NCBI RefSeq assembly: GCF_002024165.1
Contig: NZ_MWQN01000001.1
Location: forward strand, 682,001-746,000
DNA: 64,000 nt
From: Embleya scabrispora
Lineage (GTDB): Bacteria > Actinomycetota > Actinomycetes > Streptomycetales > Streptomycetaceae
Reading direction: 5' to 3'
In this document: piece after piece, positions 35,323 through 48,496 of the stretch
Layout of the letters: every line of letters starts with the position of its first letter
Numbering within the stretch: the stretch's first letter is position 1
Notes under the pieces: generated by a model
Told to the model about the DNA's origin: nothing
The model's input: only the letters and a program-made list of their open reading frames with translations
Databases searched by the model: none
Translations under genes and position numbers: made by a program

Positions 35323-35351
35323 AACCTAGCTGGTCAGAGCGTCCGCGGCAA
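35323..35351 (-). promoter_or_regulatory. Probable mihF-gmk-rpoZ promoter
   Basis: On the minus strand TTGCCG (-35) and TAGGTT (-10) are separated by exactly 17 bp, giving a predicted leader of about 65 nt to the mihF GTG. Confidence 0.5.
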
Positions 35352-35766
35352 CGCGCGACACTCCACCGGGCCGGCTCACGAGGGAGCCTAGTCGGCGAAT
35401 CGGTCTGCGTCGCCCGAATCGATGGGAAAAGCCCGGCTACCTGCACCAAAACCCGAACCTGACGGAGCGTCGGACGATTTCGAGGCGGCCGGGAGGCACA
35501 TCCGCACCCCCGCACCCCCTCCCGACGCTCTTGCGCGGCGCGGCACGCGCGGCGGCGTCGGTGCCAGCGCTCTTCGCGGCGGCGCGCGTGGGCTCGGTGT
35601 GCCGCGGCCGTCCGGAGTGGCCCTCGGGGCGCCCGGGGGCCGGGTTCGGCCCCCGGGCCCGAAGGGGCGGGCGGGGTCCACACGGCCGTTTCAGTGGCAT
35701 CCGTGGGCCATCCCACGTTCGTGCCGCGTCCACCGGGCTCCGGTAGTGAGCGGCGAGCGCGACAAC

Positions 35767-35788
35767 CGGGACGAACATGGTCGTCCCG
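35767..35788 (-). terminator. Hairpin after pyrF
   Basis: CGGGACGA-ACATGG-TCGTCCCG, an 8-bp stem starting 9 nt beyond the pyrF stop; likely the end of the pyr transcript. Confidence 0.55.
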
Positions 35789-35796
35789 CCGTCCCG

Positions 35797-36492
35797 CTAC
35801 CGCGCGGCCAGCCCCGCCGCGATGGTGCGCGCCGCCTCGGCGACGTCCGCCGCGCCGGTGATCGGCCGGCCGATCACCAGCAGGTCCGCGCCGTCCGCCA
35901 ACGCCTGCTCCGGCGTGGCCACCCGACTCTGGTCGCCGAGCGCCGCCCCGGCCGGCCGTACGCCCGGGGTGATCAGCACGATGCCGGCCCCCACCTCGGC
36001 CCGCACCGCCGCCACCTCACGCGGCGAGCACACGATCGCCCGGGCCCCCGCCGCGACCGCGAGCCCCGCCAGCCGCCGGGCCGCCTCGATCGAGGGACCG
36101 GCCAGCCCGACCGCGACCAGGTCGGCCTCGGCCATCGAGGTCAACACGGTCACCGCGACGATGTTCACCTCGGGCGCCGCGTCCGCCGCGGCCCGGATCA
36201 TCGCCGTCCCGCCGCTCGCGTGCACCGTCAGGTACGTCGGCGCCAGCCGGGCCACCGAACGCACCGCGCCCGCCACCGTGTTCGGGATGTCGTGCAGCTT
36301 CAGGTCCAGGAACACGTCCCGGCCGCCGCTGGCCTCCCGGGCGCCCGAGACCGCGTCCGCGCCGTCTCGCAGGAAGACCTCGAGGCCGACCTTGACCGTG
36401 CTCACGTACGGGCCCGCGGCCTTGGCCCACGCGAGCGCGCGGTCCAGGTCCGGGGCGTCCAGGGCCACCGCCACGGGTGCGAGGTTGCTCAT
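35797..36492 (-). CDS. pyrF: Orotidine 5'-phosphate decarboxylase (short, type-1 subfamily)
   Basis: A 231-residue enzyme for the last step of UMP synthesis. The catalytic motif is DLKLHDIPNTV (about residues 65-75), of the ~230-residue type found in B. subtilis and proteobacteria. S. coelicolor PyrF is the ~280-residue type with a DAKRGDI motif, so this is a different subfamily at the same locus. Phosphate loop: 'ITPGVRPAG' and 'VIGRPITGAADV'. It is 111 bp downstream of pyrD. Start ATG 36492 with GAGGAGAG upstream. Confidence 0.95.
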   Translation of the reverse strand: MSNLAPVAVALDAPDLDRALAWAKAAGPYVSTVKVGLEVFLRDGADAVSGAREASGGRDVFLDLKLHDIPNTVAGAVRSVARLAPTYLTVHASGGTAMIRAAADAAPEVNIVAVTVLTSMAEADLVAVGLAGPSIEAARRLAGLAVAAGARAIVCSPREVAAVRAEVGAGIVLITPGVRPAGAALGDQSRVATPEQALADGADLLVIGRPITGAADVAEAARTIAAGLAAR

Positions 36493-36603
36493 CGGAATCC
36501 CACTCTCCTCGAGATCGAAAATTCGTCCGCCCACGAGCCCGGACACGGCGATGCCGGCACGAACCCCGTCCGTACCGGCATCGCCCCCACTCACGTCGCG
36601 CGC

Positions 36604-37653
36604 TCAGCGGTGCGCGTACCCGATCGCCGCCTCCAGCGATCCGAAACCGCGGGCGATCAACGCCGCCCGCAACTCGTCCAGAATCCGCACCGGCGAGGAC
36701 GGATCGTTGAAGATCACCGTGCCCACCGACACGGCCGCCGCGCCGGCCAGGATGAATTCCAGCGCGTCCAGCCCGGTCCGGATGCCGCCCATGCCCACGA
36801 TCGGCACCTGCGCCATCTGCCCGTCCAGCATGGCCGCGTGCACCTGGTAGACGCAGCGCACCGCGACCGGCCGCACCGCCGGGCCGGAGAGCCCGCCGGT
36901 GATGCCCGCGAGCACCGGCTTCATCGTGTCCGGGTCGATCGCCATGCCGAGCAGCGTGTTGATCATCGACAGGCCGTCGGCGCCCGCCTCGACGCACGCC
37001 CGCGCGATGTCCACGATCGACGTCACGTCCGGCGAGAGCTTGGCCAGGACCGGCACCTGCGGATCCGCCACGTCACGGACGGCCCGGATCACGTCGTAGG
37101 ACGTGGCCGGGTTGCAGGCGAACACCTGGCCGCGGTTGGCCACGTTCGGACACGAGATGTTGGCTTCGATGCCGACCACGCCGGGCGCGCCCTTGAGCCG
37201 CTCGGCCAGCGCCACGAAGTCGTCCACGTGCCCGCCCGCGATGGACACGATCGTGCGCCCGCCGCGCGCCGCCAACCAGGGCAGGTCGCGCTCGACGAAG
37301 GCGTCGATCCCGGGGCCCTGGAGGCCGATCGAGTTGAGCATCCCGGACGGCGTCTCGGCCATCCGCGGGGTGGCCCGACCCGAACGCGGGTACGGCATGA
37401 TCGTCTTGGTGACCACCGCGCCGATCGCGGCCGGCTCGAAGAACTTGGCCAACTCCTTGCCGTATCCGGCGCAGCCCGAGGCCGTGGTCACCGGGTTCGG
37501 CAGCAGCGTGGAGCCGATCCGGGTGGCCAGGTCGATCCCGCCGCCCGGCAGCATGATCGTGGACGGCGGCGCGTCGTCGAAGTCGCCCGCGTCCTCGTTG
37601 TCGGCGAAATTGTCGGCGAAGTTGTCGGCGAAACCGCCGTAGCCGTCGGTCAT
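36604..37653 (-). CDS. pyrD: Dihydroorotate dehydrogenase, class 1B catalytic subunit
   Basis: A 349-residue FMN enzyme oxidising dihydroorotate to orotate. Class 1B features: 'NPVTTASGCAGYGKELAKFF', 'NSIGLQGPGIDAFVERDLPW', and the catalytic cysteine in 'GIEANISCPNVANRG'. It works with the PyrK iron-sulfur/FAD subunit encoded just upstream (TGATG, 1-nt overlap). The first 30 residues are an unusual acidic extension with tandem NFAD units. No membrane-binding helix of quinone-linked class-2 enzymes is present. Confidence 0.95.
   Translation of the reverse strand: MTDGYGGFADNFADNFADNEDAGDFDDAPPSTIMLPGGGIDLATRIGSTLLPNPVTTASGCAGYGKELAKFFEPAAIGAVVTKTIMPYPRSGRATPRMAETPSGMLNSIGLQGPGIDAFVERDLPWLAARGGRTIVSIAGGHVDDFVALAERLKGAPGVVGIEANISCPNVANRGQVFACNPATSYDVIRAVRDVADPQVPVLAKLSPDVTSIVDIARACVEAGADGLSMINTLLGMAIDPDTMKPVLAGITGGLSGPAVRPVAVRCVYQVHAAMLDGQMAQVPIVGMGGIRTGLDALEFILAGAAAVSVGTVIFNDPSSPVRILDELRAALIARGFGSLEAAIGYAHR
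37602..37637 (-). repeat. 12-bp tandem repeats at the pyrD 5' end
   Basis: Three near-identical copies of TTGTCGGCGAAA-type units (plus strand) encode Asn-Phe-Ala-Asp three times near the PyrD N-terminus. Confidence 0.85.
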
Positions 37654-38504
37654 CAGTGCGCTCCCATCGCCGCTGCGCCCTCGATGTCCGCCGGAATCGT
37701 ACCGGCGTCGTCCCAGCGCACCTTGGTGCCGTCGAAGCACGGGCCGTCCACACACGAGCGGACGAACCGGCTGACGCCGTCGTCGCCGACCACCGGGAGC
37801 ACGCACGTCATGCATACCCCGACGCCGCACGCCATCGATTCCTCGACCGCGGTGAACACCCGCGCGTCGTGCGCGCTCGCCACCTCCGTGACCGCGCGCA
37901 GCATGCCCATCGGCCCGCACGCGTAGACGACGTCGGCCTCCACGGCGGTCAGCACCTCGGGCAGCGGCCCGGTGACGAAGCCGCGCACACCCTCCGAGCC
38001 GTCGTCGGTGGTGACCACCACGTCCTCGGTGATCGCCTGCGCCTGGTCCACGCCGTACAGCCGCTCCGCGGTCGCCGCGCCGAGCACGAAGGCGACCGAG
38101 CCGCCGTCGGCGACGATCCGCTCGGCGAGCGCGAACATCGGCGCGCTGCCGTAGCCGCCGGCCACCATCACCGCGCTGACCGGCTCGCCCGGCAGCGGGA
38201 ACGGCGTGCCCAGCGGCGCGACCACGTTCACGCTGTCGCCCACCCGCAGCCGGGCCAATTCGCGGGTGCCGCGCCCGGCCTCGGCGAAGACCACGTCGAT
38301 GGTCTCGGCGGCCGGGTCGGCGCGGTGGATGGAGAACGCGCGACGCAGCAGCATCGCCGAGTCCACGCCGCCGATCGCCACGGCGACGAAGTGACCGGGT
38401 TCGACGCGGGCGGCGATCCCGGGGGCGCGCAGCACCAGGCGGTGGTACGCGCCCGCGGGTTCGCGGCCGACGATCTCCGCCTGCACCTGCAGGGGAAGTG
38501 CCAT
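37653..38504 (-). CDS. pyrK: Dihydroorotate dehydrogenase electron-transfer subunit
   Basis: A 283-residue FAD/[2Fe-2S] protein passing electrons from PyrD to NAD+. FAD-binding 'LLRRAFSIHRADP' (RxFS), NAD-binding 'VMVAGGYGSAPMFALAERI', and C-terminal cluster cysteines in 'SMACGVGVCMTCVLP' and 'RFVRSCVDGPCFDG'. Start ATG 38504, 8 nt after the carB stop. Its presence shows the operon uses NAD-linked dihydroorotate oxidation, as in B. subtilis. Confidence 0.94.
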   Translation of the reverse strand: MALPLQVQAEIVGREPAGAYHRLVLRAPGIAARVEPGHFVAVAIGGVDSAMLLRRAFSIHRADPAAETIDVVFAEAGRGTRELARLRVGDSVNVVAPLGTPFPLPGEPVSAVMVAGGYGSAPMFALAERIVADGGSVAFVLGAATAERLYGVDQAQAITEDVVVTTDDGSEGVRGFVTGPLPEVLTAVEADVVYACGPMGMLRAVTEVASAHDARVFTAVEESMACGVGVCMTCVLPVVGDDGVSRFVRSCVDGPCFDGTKVRWDDAGTIPADIEGAAAMGAH

Positions 38505-38512
38505 CGGTGTCG

Positions 38513-41816
<3,304 letters not shown>

Positions 41817-41824
<8 letters not shown>

Positions 41825-42959
41825 TCTTGGTCTCCATCAGCGTGACGAAACGGTCGAACAGGTAGGCGGAGTCGTGCGGTCCGGCCGCCGCCTCCGGGTG
41901 GTACTGCACGCTGAACGCGGGCCGGTCGAGCAGCCGCAGGCCCTCGACCACGTCGTCGTTGAGGCACACGTGGCTGACCTCGGCGCGCCCGTAGGGGGTG
42001 TCCGAGACCGTGTCCAGCGGCGCGTCCACGGCGAAGCCGTGGTTGTGCGCGGTGACCTCGACCTTGCCGGTCGTGCGGTCCTGCACGGGCTGGTTGATGC
42101 CGCGGTGGCCGTACTTGAGCTTGTACGTGCCGAAGCCGAGCGCGCGGCCGAGCAGCTGGTTGCCGAAGCAGATCCCGAAGAACGGGGTGCCCTGGTCCAG
42201 GACGCCGCGCAGCAGCTCGATCTGCGAGGTCGCGGTGGCCGGGTCGCCGGGGCCGTTGGAGAAGAACACGCCGTCGGGGGCGACGGCGTTGACGTCCGCC
42301 AGGGTCGCGGTCGCGGGCAGCACGTGCACCTCGATGCCGCGCTCGGCCATCCGGTGCGGGGTCATGCCCTTGATGCCCAGGTCGAGCGCGGCGACGGTGA
42401 AGCGCTTGGTGCCGATCGCGGGGACCACGTAGGCGGTGTCGGTGCTGACCTGTTCGGCGAGGTCGGCGCCGGCCATCTCGGGGCTGGTGCGCACCCGCTC
42501 CAGCAGCGCGGCCTCGTCGGCCCGCGCGGCGTCGCCGGAGAAGATGCCGACGCGCATCGCGCCGCGCTCGCGCAGGTGGCGAGTCAGCGCGCGGGTGTCG
42601 ACGCCGCTGATCCCGACCACGCCGTAGCGCGTCAGTTCGTCGTCGAGCGAGCGGCGCGAGCGGTGGTTGGAGGGCACCCGGGCGGGGTCGCGGACGACGT
42701 AGCCGGAGACCCAGATGCGGGACGATTCGGGGTCTTCGTCGTTGACGCCGGTGTTGCCGACGTGCGGGGCGGTCATCACCACGACCTGGCGGTGGTACGA
42801 GGGGTCGGTCAGGGTCTCCTGGTAGCCCGACATGCCGGTGGAGAACACCGCCTCGCCGAACGTCTCCCCCACCGCGCCGTAGGCGCTGCCGCGGAATGTG
42901 CGTCCGTCCTCGAGGACGAGCACCGCAGGCGTCGTGGCCCGTCCGGTCATTGCGGTCAC
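41817..42959 (-). CDS. carA: Carbamoyl-phosphate synthase small subunit (glutaminase)
   Basis: 380 residues. It hydrolyses glutamine and feeds ammonia to CarB. N-terminal domain: '[20 protein letters not shown]' and '[20 protein letters not shown]'. Class-I amidotransferase triad: Cys in '[16 protein letters not shown]', and His-x-Glu in '[16 protein letters not shown]'. The GTG at 42959 is preferred over ATG 42950 because AAGGA is 8 nt before it and it forms a GTGA overlap with the upstream membrane-protein gene. Confidence 0.97.
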
Positions 42960-43579
42960 GTGACCGATCCTTCCTGGTGGTTCATTACAGCCGTGCCGGC
43001 GGTCGCCGGCGGATCCCCGGCGATCAGCCGGGTGATGGTCTCGATCCACGCGTCGTGGTCGTCGGGGTGGTCGCCGCGAAAGCCCGAGTCGAGCGTGGTG
43101 TCGCCGTGCGTCCAGGTGATCACCAGCAGGCCGCCCTCGGGCAGCACCTTCCCGGCGATGCCCTTCTCGTGCCGCACACCGGTGAGCGCGGCGGCGGGGA
43201 CGAAGAAGTCCGTCGCGGCGGGTCGCTCGACCACCAGGCCGTCGGCGCGCAGGGTCAGCTCGACCGGGCTGCGGGTGCCCAGGCCGTGCGCGACCACCCG
43301 GTCCAGCCAGTCGCCGGCCGTGGTGCTGCCGAAGTAGCGGCCGACCAGCGGCGGCAGCAGCGGCGCCGAGCCCGACTCGGGCGCGGTGTGCAGCTCGGGC
43401 AGCGCGGCCTGGCGTTGACCGCGCTTCTTCCAGGCGCGCCACATCAGCAGGTAGATGCCGAGCACGAAGACGAGGCAGATGCCGATCCAGAGGATGCGAC
43501 CGCCCCAGTCCGTCACCTCCGCCGACTTGCGGTCGGCGGCGAGCAGCAGCATTTCGTGGTGGGCGTTGCCGGATGTCAC
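42956..43579 (-). CDS. Single-pass membrane protein with PH-like domain, conserved in actinomycete pyr operons
   Basis: 207 residues. One transmembrane helix ([17 protein letters not shown], about residues 31-47) is followed by a cytosolic basic stretch and a PH/bPH-like beta domain ('[20 protein letters not shown]', '[19 protein letters not shown]'). A gene of this kind sits between pyrC and carA in streptomycetes (SCO1485 position) but has no assigned role. It overlaps both neighbours by 4 nt (GTGA), so it is translated with the pyrimidine enzymes. Membrane tethering of the pathway is speculation. Confidence 0.85.
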   Translation of the reverse strand: MTSGNAHHEMLLLAADRKSAEVTDWGGRILWIGICLVFVLGIYLLMWRAWKKRGQRQAALPELHTAPESGSAPLLPPLVGRYFGSTTAGDWLDRVVAHGLGTRSPVELTLRADGLVVERPAATDFFVPAAALTGVRHEKGIAGKVLPEGGLLVITWTHGDTTLDSGFRGDHPDDHDAWIETITRLIAGDPPATAGTAVMNHQEGSVT

Positions 43580-44862
43580 GCGAGCTTCCCGTCGATCACC
43601 GTGGGTTCGCCGCGCAGGAACGTGGCGACCACCCTGCCGGGCAGGACCAGACCGGCGTAGGGGGTGTTACGGCTGCGCGAGGCGAGTTCGGACGGTTCGA
43701 CCGTACGCCGTGCGCCCGGGTCGACCAGCACCAGGTTGGCTGGTTCGCCGACGGCGATCGGGCGGCCGTGTCCGTCGAGCCGGCCGATGTCGGCGGGGCG
43801 GGTGGACATGCGGTCGGCCACGCCGGCCCAGTCGAGCAGGCCGGTGTCGACCATGGTCTCCTGCACGATCGACAGGGCCGTCTCCAGGCCGAGCATGCCC
43901 ATCGCGGCGACCGCCCACTCGCAGTCCTTGTCCTCGCTGGGGTGCGGGGCGTGGTCGGTGGCGACCGCGTCGATCGTGCCGTCGGCGAGTGCCTCGCGCA
44001 GCGCGGTGACGTCGGCGGCGGTGCGCAGCGGCGGGTTGACCTTGTAGACCGGGTCGTAGCTGCGCACGAGTTCGTCGGTGAGCAGCAGGTGGTGGGGGGT
44101 GACCTCGGCGGTGACGTTCCAGCCCTTGGACTTGGCCCAGCGCAGGATCTCCACGGAGCCGGCGGTGGAGACGTGGCACACGTGCAGGCGCGAGCCGACG
44201 TGCGCGGTGAGCAGCACGTCGCGGGCGATGATCGACTCCTCGGCGACCGCCGGCCAGCCGCGCAGGCCCAGTTCGCCGGAGACGGTGCCCTCGTTCATCT
44301 GGGCGCCCTCGGTCAGCCGGGGCTCCTGCGCGTGCTGGGCGACCACGCCGTCGAACGCCTTCACGTACTCCAGGGCGCGGCGCATGATGACCGCGTCGTC
44401 GACGCACTTGCCGTCGTCGGAGAACACCCGTACGCGGGCGGCGGAGTCGGCCATCGCGCCGAGTTCGGCCAGGCGCTTGCCTTCGAGGCCGACGGTGACC
44501 GCGCCGACCGGGTGCACGTCGCAGCGACCGGACTCCTGGCCGAGCCGCCAGACCTGCTCGACGGTGCCGGCGGTGTCGGCGACGGGGTCGGTGTTGGCCA
44601 TCGCGTGCACGGCGGTGAAGCCGCCGAGGGCCGCGGCGTTCGCGCCGGTGGCCACCGTCTCGGCGTCCTCGCGGCCGGGCTCGCGCAGGTGGGTGTGCAG
44701 GTCGACCAGGCCCGGCAGGAGGATCTGCCCGGCGGCGTCGACGACGGTGGCGTCCTCGGCGGTGAGGCCGGCGCCGATCCCGGCGATCAGGCCGTCGCGG
44801 ATGAGCACGTCCTGCGCGTCGCCGCCGAGGACCTTGGCGTCCTTGATCAGGTACGTGCTCAC
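43576..44862 (-). CDS. pyrC: Dihydroorotase
   Basis: A 428-residue zinc amidohydrolase closing carbamoyl aspartate to dihydroorotate. Metal ligands: '[19 protein letters not shown]' (HxH near residue 60), later His in '[15 protein letters not shown]', and the catalytic Asp in '[19 protein letters not shown]'. GTG start at 44862 overlaps the pyrB stop as GTGA. Class I dihydroorotase length and motifs. Confidence 0.97.
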   Translation of the reverse strand: MSTYLIKDAKVLGGDAQDVLIRDGLIAGIGAGLTAEDATVVDAAGQILLPGLVDLHTHLREPGREDAETVATGANAAALGGFTAVHAMANTDPVADTAGTVEQVWRLGQESGRCDVHPVGAVTVGLEGKRLAELGAMADSAARVRVFSDDGKCVDDAVIMRRALEYVKAFDGVVAQHAQEPRLTEGAQMNEGTVSGELGLRGWPAVAEESIIARDVLLTAHVGSRLHVCHVSTAGSVEILRWAKSKGWNVTAEVTPHHLLLTDELVRSYDPVYKVNPPLRTAADVTALREALADGTIDAVATDHAPHPSEDKDCEWAVAAMGMLGLETALSIVQETMVDTGLLDWAGVADRMSTRPADIGRLDGHGRPIAVGEPANLVLVDPGARRTVEPSELASRSRNTPYAGLVLPGRVVATFLRGEPTVIDGKLA

Positions 44863-45839
44863 TTGGCGATCTCCTCGGTGCCGGTGGTGCTCGGGGCGCT
44901 CAGGGCCGGCTCGTTGCCGCCCAGGAGCAGGTACAGGACCGCCATGCGCACGCTGACGCCGTTGGTGACCTGTTCGACGATGGTCGAGCGGGTCGAGTCG
45001 GCGACCTCGGCGGCGATCTCCATGCCGCGGTTCATCGGGCCGGGGTGCATCACGATGGCGTGCTCGGGGAGCATCGCCATGCGGCGCAGGTCCAGGCCGT
45101 AGCGGCGGGAGTATTCGCGCTCGGTGGGGAAGAACGCGGCGTTCATCCGCTCGCGCTGCACGCGCAGCATCATCACCGCGTCGGACTTGGGCAGCGGCGC
45201 GTCCAGGTCGTAGGACACCGTGCAGGGCCAGGTCTCCACGCCGATCGGGAGCAGCGTGGGCGGCGCGACGAGGGTGACCTCGGCGCCGAGGGTGGCGAGC
45301 AGGAGCACGTTGGAGCGGGCCACGCGGCTGTGCAGGACGTCGCCCACGAGGGTGATTCGGCGGCCTTCGAGGTCGCCCCGGCCGCCGGCGAGCCTGCGGC
45401 GCATGGTGAACGCGTCGAGCAGGGCCTGGGTGGGGTGCTCGTGGGTGCCGTCGCCGGCGTTGACCACCGAGCCGCGCAGCCAGCCGGAGCCGGCCAGGCG
45501 GTGCGGCGCGCCGGAGGCGTGGTGGCGGATGACGACCGCGTCGGCGCCCATCGCCTGCAGGGTCAGCGCGGTGTCCTTGAGCGATTCGCCCTTGGAGACC
45601 GAGGAGCCCTTGGCGGAGAAGTTGATCACGTCGGCGGACAGCCGTTTGGCGGCGGCCTCGAAGGAGATCCGGGTGCGGGTGGAGTCCTCGAAGAACAGGT
45701 TGACCACGGTGCGGCCGCGCAGCGTCGGCAGCTTCTTGATCGGCCGCTCGGCGATGTGCGCGAGTTCTTCGGCGGTGTCGAGGATCAGGATGGCGTCGTC
45801 GCGGGTGAGGTCCGCGGCCGAGATCAGGTGGCGCTTCAC
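44859..45839 (-). CDS. pyrB: Aspartate carbamoyltransferase catalytic subunit
   Basis: 326 residues; joins carbamoyl phosphate and aspartate. Signatures: '[20 protein letters not shown]' (carbamoyl-phosphate site STRTR), '[20 protein letters not shown]', '[20 protein letters not shown]' and the aspartate loop region '[17 protein letters not shown]'. GTG start at 45839, 3 nt after the pyrR stop. No PyrI regulatory subunit gene is present, as usual in actinobacteria. Confidence 0.97.
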   Translation of the reverse strand: MKRHLISAADLTRDDAILILDTAEELAHIAERPIKKLPTLRGRTVVNLFFEDSTRTRISFEAAAKRLSADVINFSAKGSSVSKGESLKDTALTLQAMGADAVVIRHHASGAPHRLAGSGWLRGSVVNAGDGTHEHPTQALLDAFTMRRRLAGGRGDLEGRRITLVGDVLHSRVARSNVLLLATLGAEVTLVAPPTLLPIGVETWPCTVSYDLDAPLPKSDAVMMLRVQRERMNAAFFPTEREYSRRYGLDLRRMAMLPEHAIVMHPGPMNRGMEIAAEVADSTRSTIVEQVTNGVSVRMAVLYLLLGGNEPALSAPSTTGTEEIAK

Positions 45840-45842
45840 TGG

Positions 45843-46520
<678 letters not shown>

Positions 46521-46670
46521 AGGACGCCGGGGTACGTCCCTCACAGTATCAGCCGACATCATCAGTCTTTCGGCCGCCCGGATCGACGGATCGAGCCCGG
46601 GCATATGCCGTGGAAGCTCGCGTAAAGGTGCCTCTCACCTGCACGAATCCGGCTTTGTAGGCCGTTCGGC

Positions 46671-46700
46671 TTGACGGACGCAAATTACTCTGCGTAACCT
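46671..46700 (+). promoter_or_regulatory. bldD promoter
   Basis: TTGACG (46671-46676) and TAACCT (46695-46700) with 18-bp spacing, reading toward bldD. The BldD box overlaps its spacer and -10. Confidence 0.65.
46684..46698. promoter_or_regulatory. BldD box (autoregulatory operator)
   Basis: ATTACTCTGCGTAAC matches the published BldD consensus nTnACnC(A/T)GnGTnAn at every fixed position. It overlaps the bldD -10 element, consistent with the known autorepression of bldD. Confidence 0.88.
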
Positions 46701-46864
46701 CACAATGAGTCACCAACGGGCCGAACGCGACAGTCGCGACGTGCCGAACCTCGCAGCTTCGGGGAGAGTTCGAGGTACAGAAAGCCGGCCCGGAGGTAGC
46801 CACCCCATCGGTTCGGCCAACCACCGGTGGACCTTCACGGTCAGTCACCTGTTTTGGGAGCGAG

Positions 46865-47368
46865 ATGTCCAGCGACTACGCCAAGCAGCTCGGGGCGAAG
46901 CTCCGCGCGATCCGGACCCAGCAGGGCCTGTCCCTGCACGGCGTCGAGGAGAAGTCCCAGGGCCGCTGGAAGGCCGTCGTCGTCGGTTCGTACGAACGCG
47001 GCGACCGTGCGGTAACCGTGCAGCGCCTGGCCGAGCTCGCCGACTTCTACGGCGTCCCGGTGCAGGAGCTGCTGCCCGGCGGCACTCCGAACGGCGCCGC
47101 CGAGCCGCCGCCGCGCCTGGTGCTCGACCTGGAGCGGCTGCAGACGGTCCCGTCGGACCAGGCCGGCCCGCTCCAGCGCTACGCGGCCACCATCCAGAGC
47201 CAGCGCGGCGACTACAACGGCAAGGTGTTGTCGATCCGCCAGGACGACCTGCGCACCCTGGCCGTGATCTACGACCAGTCGCCGAGCGTGCTGACCGAGC
47301 AGCTGATCGGGTGGGGCGTGCTCAACCCGGAGGCGCGTCGGGCCGTGGAGCACCAGACCAACGCGTGA
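46865..47368 (+). CDS. bldD: Developmental master regulator BldD
   Basis: A 167-residue DNA-binding repressor that holds filamentous actinomycetes in vegetative growth when dimerised by tetrameric c-di-GMP. Residues 1-75 are the helix-turn-helix domain (AKQLGAKLRAIRTQQGLSLH; VGSYERGDRAVTVQRLAELA). The C-terminal domain holds both c-di-GMP motifs: RGD, then eight residues later RQDD (RGDYNGKVLSIRQDD). GGGAG lies 4 nt before the ATG. It diverges from pyrR and ends at a strong bidirectional terminator. Confidence 0.98.
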   Translation: MSSDYAKQLGAKLRAIRTQQGLSLHGVEEKSQGRWKAVVVGSYERGDRAVTVQRLAELADFYGVPVQELLPGGTPNGAAEPPPRLVLDLERLQTVPSDQAGPLQRYAATIQSQRGDYNGKVLSIRQDDLRTLAVIYDQSPSVLTEQLIGWGVLNPEARRAVEHQTNA

Positions 47369-47422
47369 CGACGTGACGGCGGAGTCCGACTCCGCCGGAG
47401 GCACGACACCGCGGGAACCTCG

Positions 47423-47456
47423 AAGGGTCCCGGAGCCGGTCGGCTCCGGGACCCTT
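47423..47456. terminator. Bidirectional terminator between bldD and lacI-type gene
   Basis: Perfect 15-bp stem AAGGGTCCCGGAGCC/GGCTCCGGGACCCTT with a GGTC loop. It ends in A/T pairs on both sides, giving a short T-run in either direction, and sits between convergent genes. Confidence 0.92.
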
Positions 47457-47479
47457 CACCTTATGTACGCGCGGCGGCC

Positions 47480-48496
47480 TCAGCCGGATTCGCGGACCAC
47501 CACCCGCGGGTGCACGACCATCCGCCCGCCGGGACGGTAGTCGCGGCCCCGGATCAGCGTGGTGATCGCGTCCGAGGCGCCGGAGCCCATCGTCCGGGTG
47601 TGCATCGAGACGCTGGTCAGCCGCGGCCAGACCAGGTCGCAGAACGGCAGGTCGTCGGCGCCGACCACGGCCATGTCGTCGGGCACCGACCAGCCGCACT
47701 CGCGCAGCGCGGAGATGATCATCAGGGCGAAGTCGTCGTTGCCGGCGAAGACCGCGGTGGGCGGTTCGCTCTCGCGCTGCCATCGGCGCACGATCGCCAG
47801 CACGTCCTCGCGCACGTAGCCCACGTCCACCCGGCGCAGCGACACGCCCGCGTCCTCGGCGGCGGCCTGGGCGCCCGCCCAGCGCTCCTCGCCGAGGAAG
47901 GCCAACGGTCCGGACGGGACCAGGCAGGCCAGCCTGCGGTGGCCGCGGTCGATGAGGTGGCGGACCGCGACGCGGCCGGTGTCGCGGTTGTCGAAGATCG
48001 CGGTGGGCACGTCCGGGTGCTCCTCGCGCCCCCACGCGAAGATCGCCCGCACCCCCGCCCGCTTGAGCACGTCGACCGCGCCTCCGGTGAGCCGATTCGA
48101 TTCCGCCATCACCGCGAGCGGGCGCAGCGCGGCCCACTGGCGGGCCGCGTCCGCGCCGCGCGAGGTGCGGTCGGCGTGGATGAGCAGGCTCAACTCGTGC
48201 CGGTTGAGCGCCTCCGTGAGTTCGTCGATGAACGCCTCGAGGAGTTGCCCCATGGGTTGCAGCGGCAGTGGGAAGAGGACCACGTCGCTGTTGCCCGAGC
48301 GCAGCGAACGGGCGGGCGCGCTGGGCGCGTAGCCCAGTTCGCGCACCGCGAGCATGACCCGCTCCCGGGTCTGCGCGCTGACCCGGACCCCGGGCGGCGA
48401 GTTGAGCACGTAGCTCACGGTGGACCTGGAGACGCCGGCGAGTCGGGCGACGTCCGAACTGGTGGGGGGTTTGGCCCCCGCCTCCGGCACGCTCAT
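47480..48496 (-). CDS. LacI-family transcriptional regulator
   Basis: 338 residues. The N-terminal helix-turn-helix and hinge 'SSDVARLAGVSRSTVSYVLN' is classical LacI; the rest is the periplasmic-binding-protein-like sensor ('AVFAGNDDFALMIISALREC', 'MAVVGADDLPFCDLVWPRLT'). It diverges from a sugar-type MFS permease across a 409-bp region crowded with dyads, so it most likely represses that permease until a sugar binds. Start ATG 48496 with AGGGGGT upstream. Confidence 0.93.
   Translation of the reverse strand: MSVPEAGAKPPTSSDVARLAGVSRSTVSYVLNSPPGVRVSAQTRERVMLAVRELGYAPSAPARSLRSGNSDVVLFPLPLQPMGQLLEAFIDELTEALNRHELSLLIHADRTSRGADAARQWAALRPLAVMAESNRLTGGAVDVLKRAGVRAIFAWGREEHPDVPTAIFDNRDTGRVAVRHLIDRGHRRLACLVPSGPLAFLGEERWAGAQAAAEDAGVSLRRVDVGYVREDVLAIVRRWQRESEPPTAVFAGNDDFALMIISALRECGWSVPDDMAVVGADDLPFCDLVWPRLTSVSMHTRTMGSGASDAITTLIRGRDYRPGGRMVVHPRVVVRESG

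Larger units (their letters stand above)
35253..35796. other. Noncoding gap between pyrF and mihF
   Basis: 544 bp without a convincing gene. The right-hand two-thirds is extremely G+C-rich with GCGCGGCGG-type low complexity. The left part carries the mihF promoter; the pyrF terminator hairpin is at the right edge. Open frames crossing it are compositional. Confidence 0.6.
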
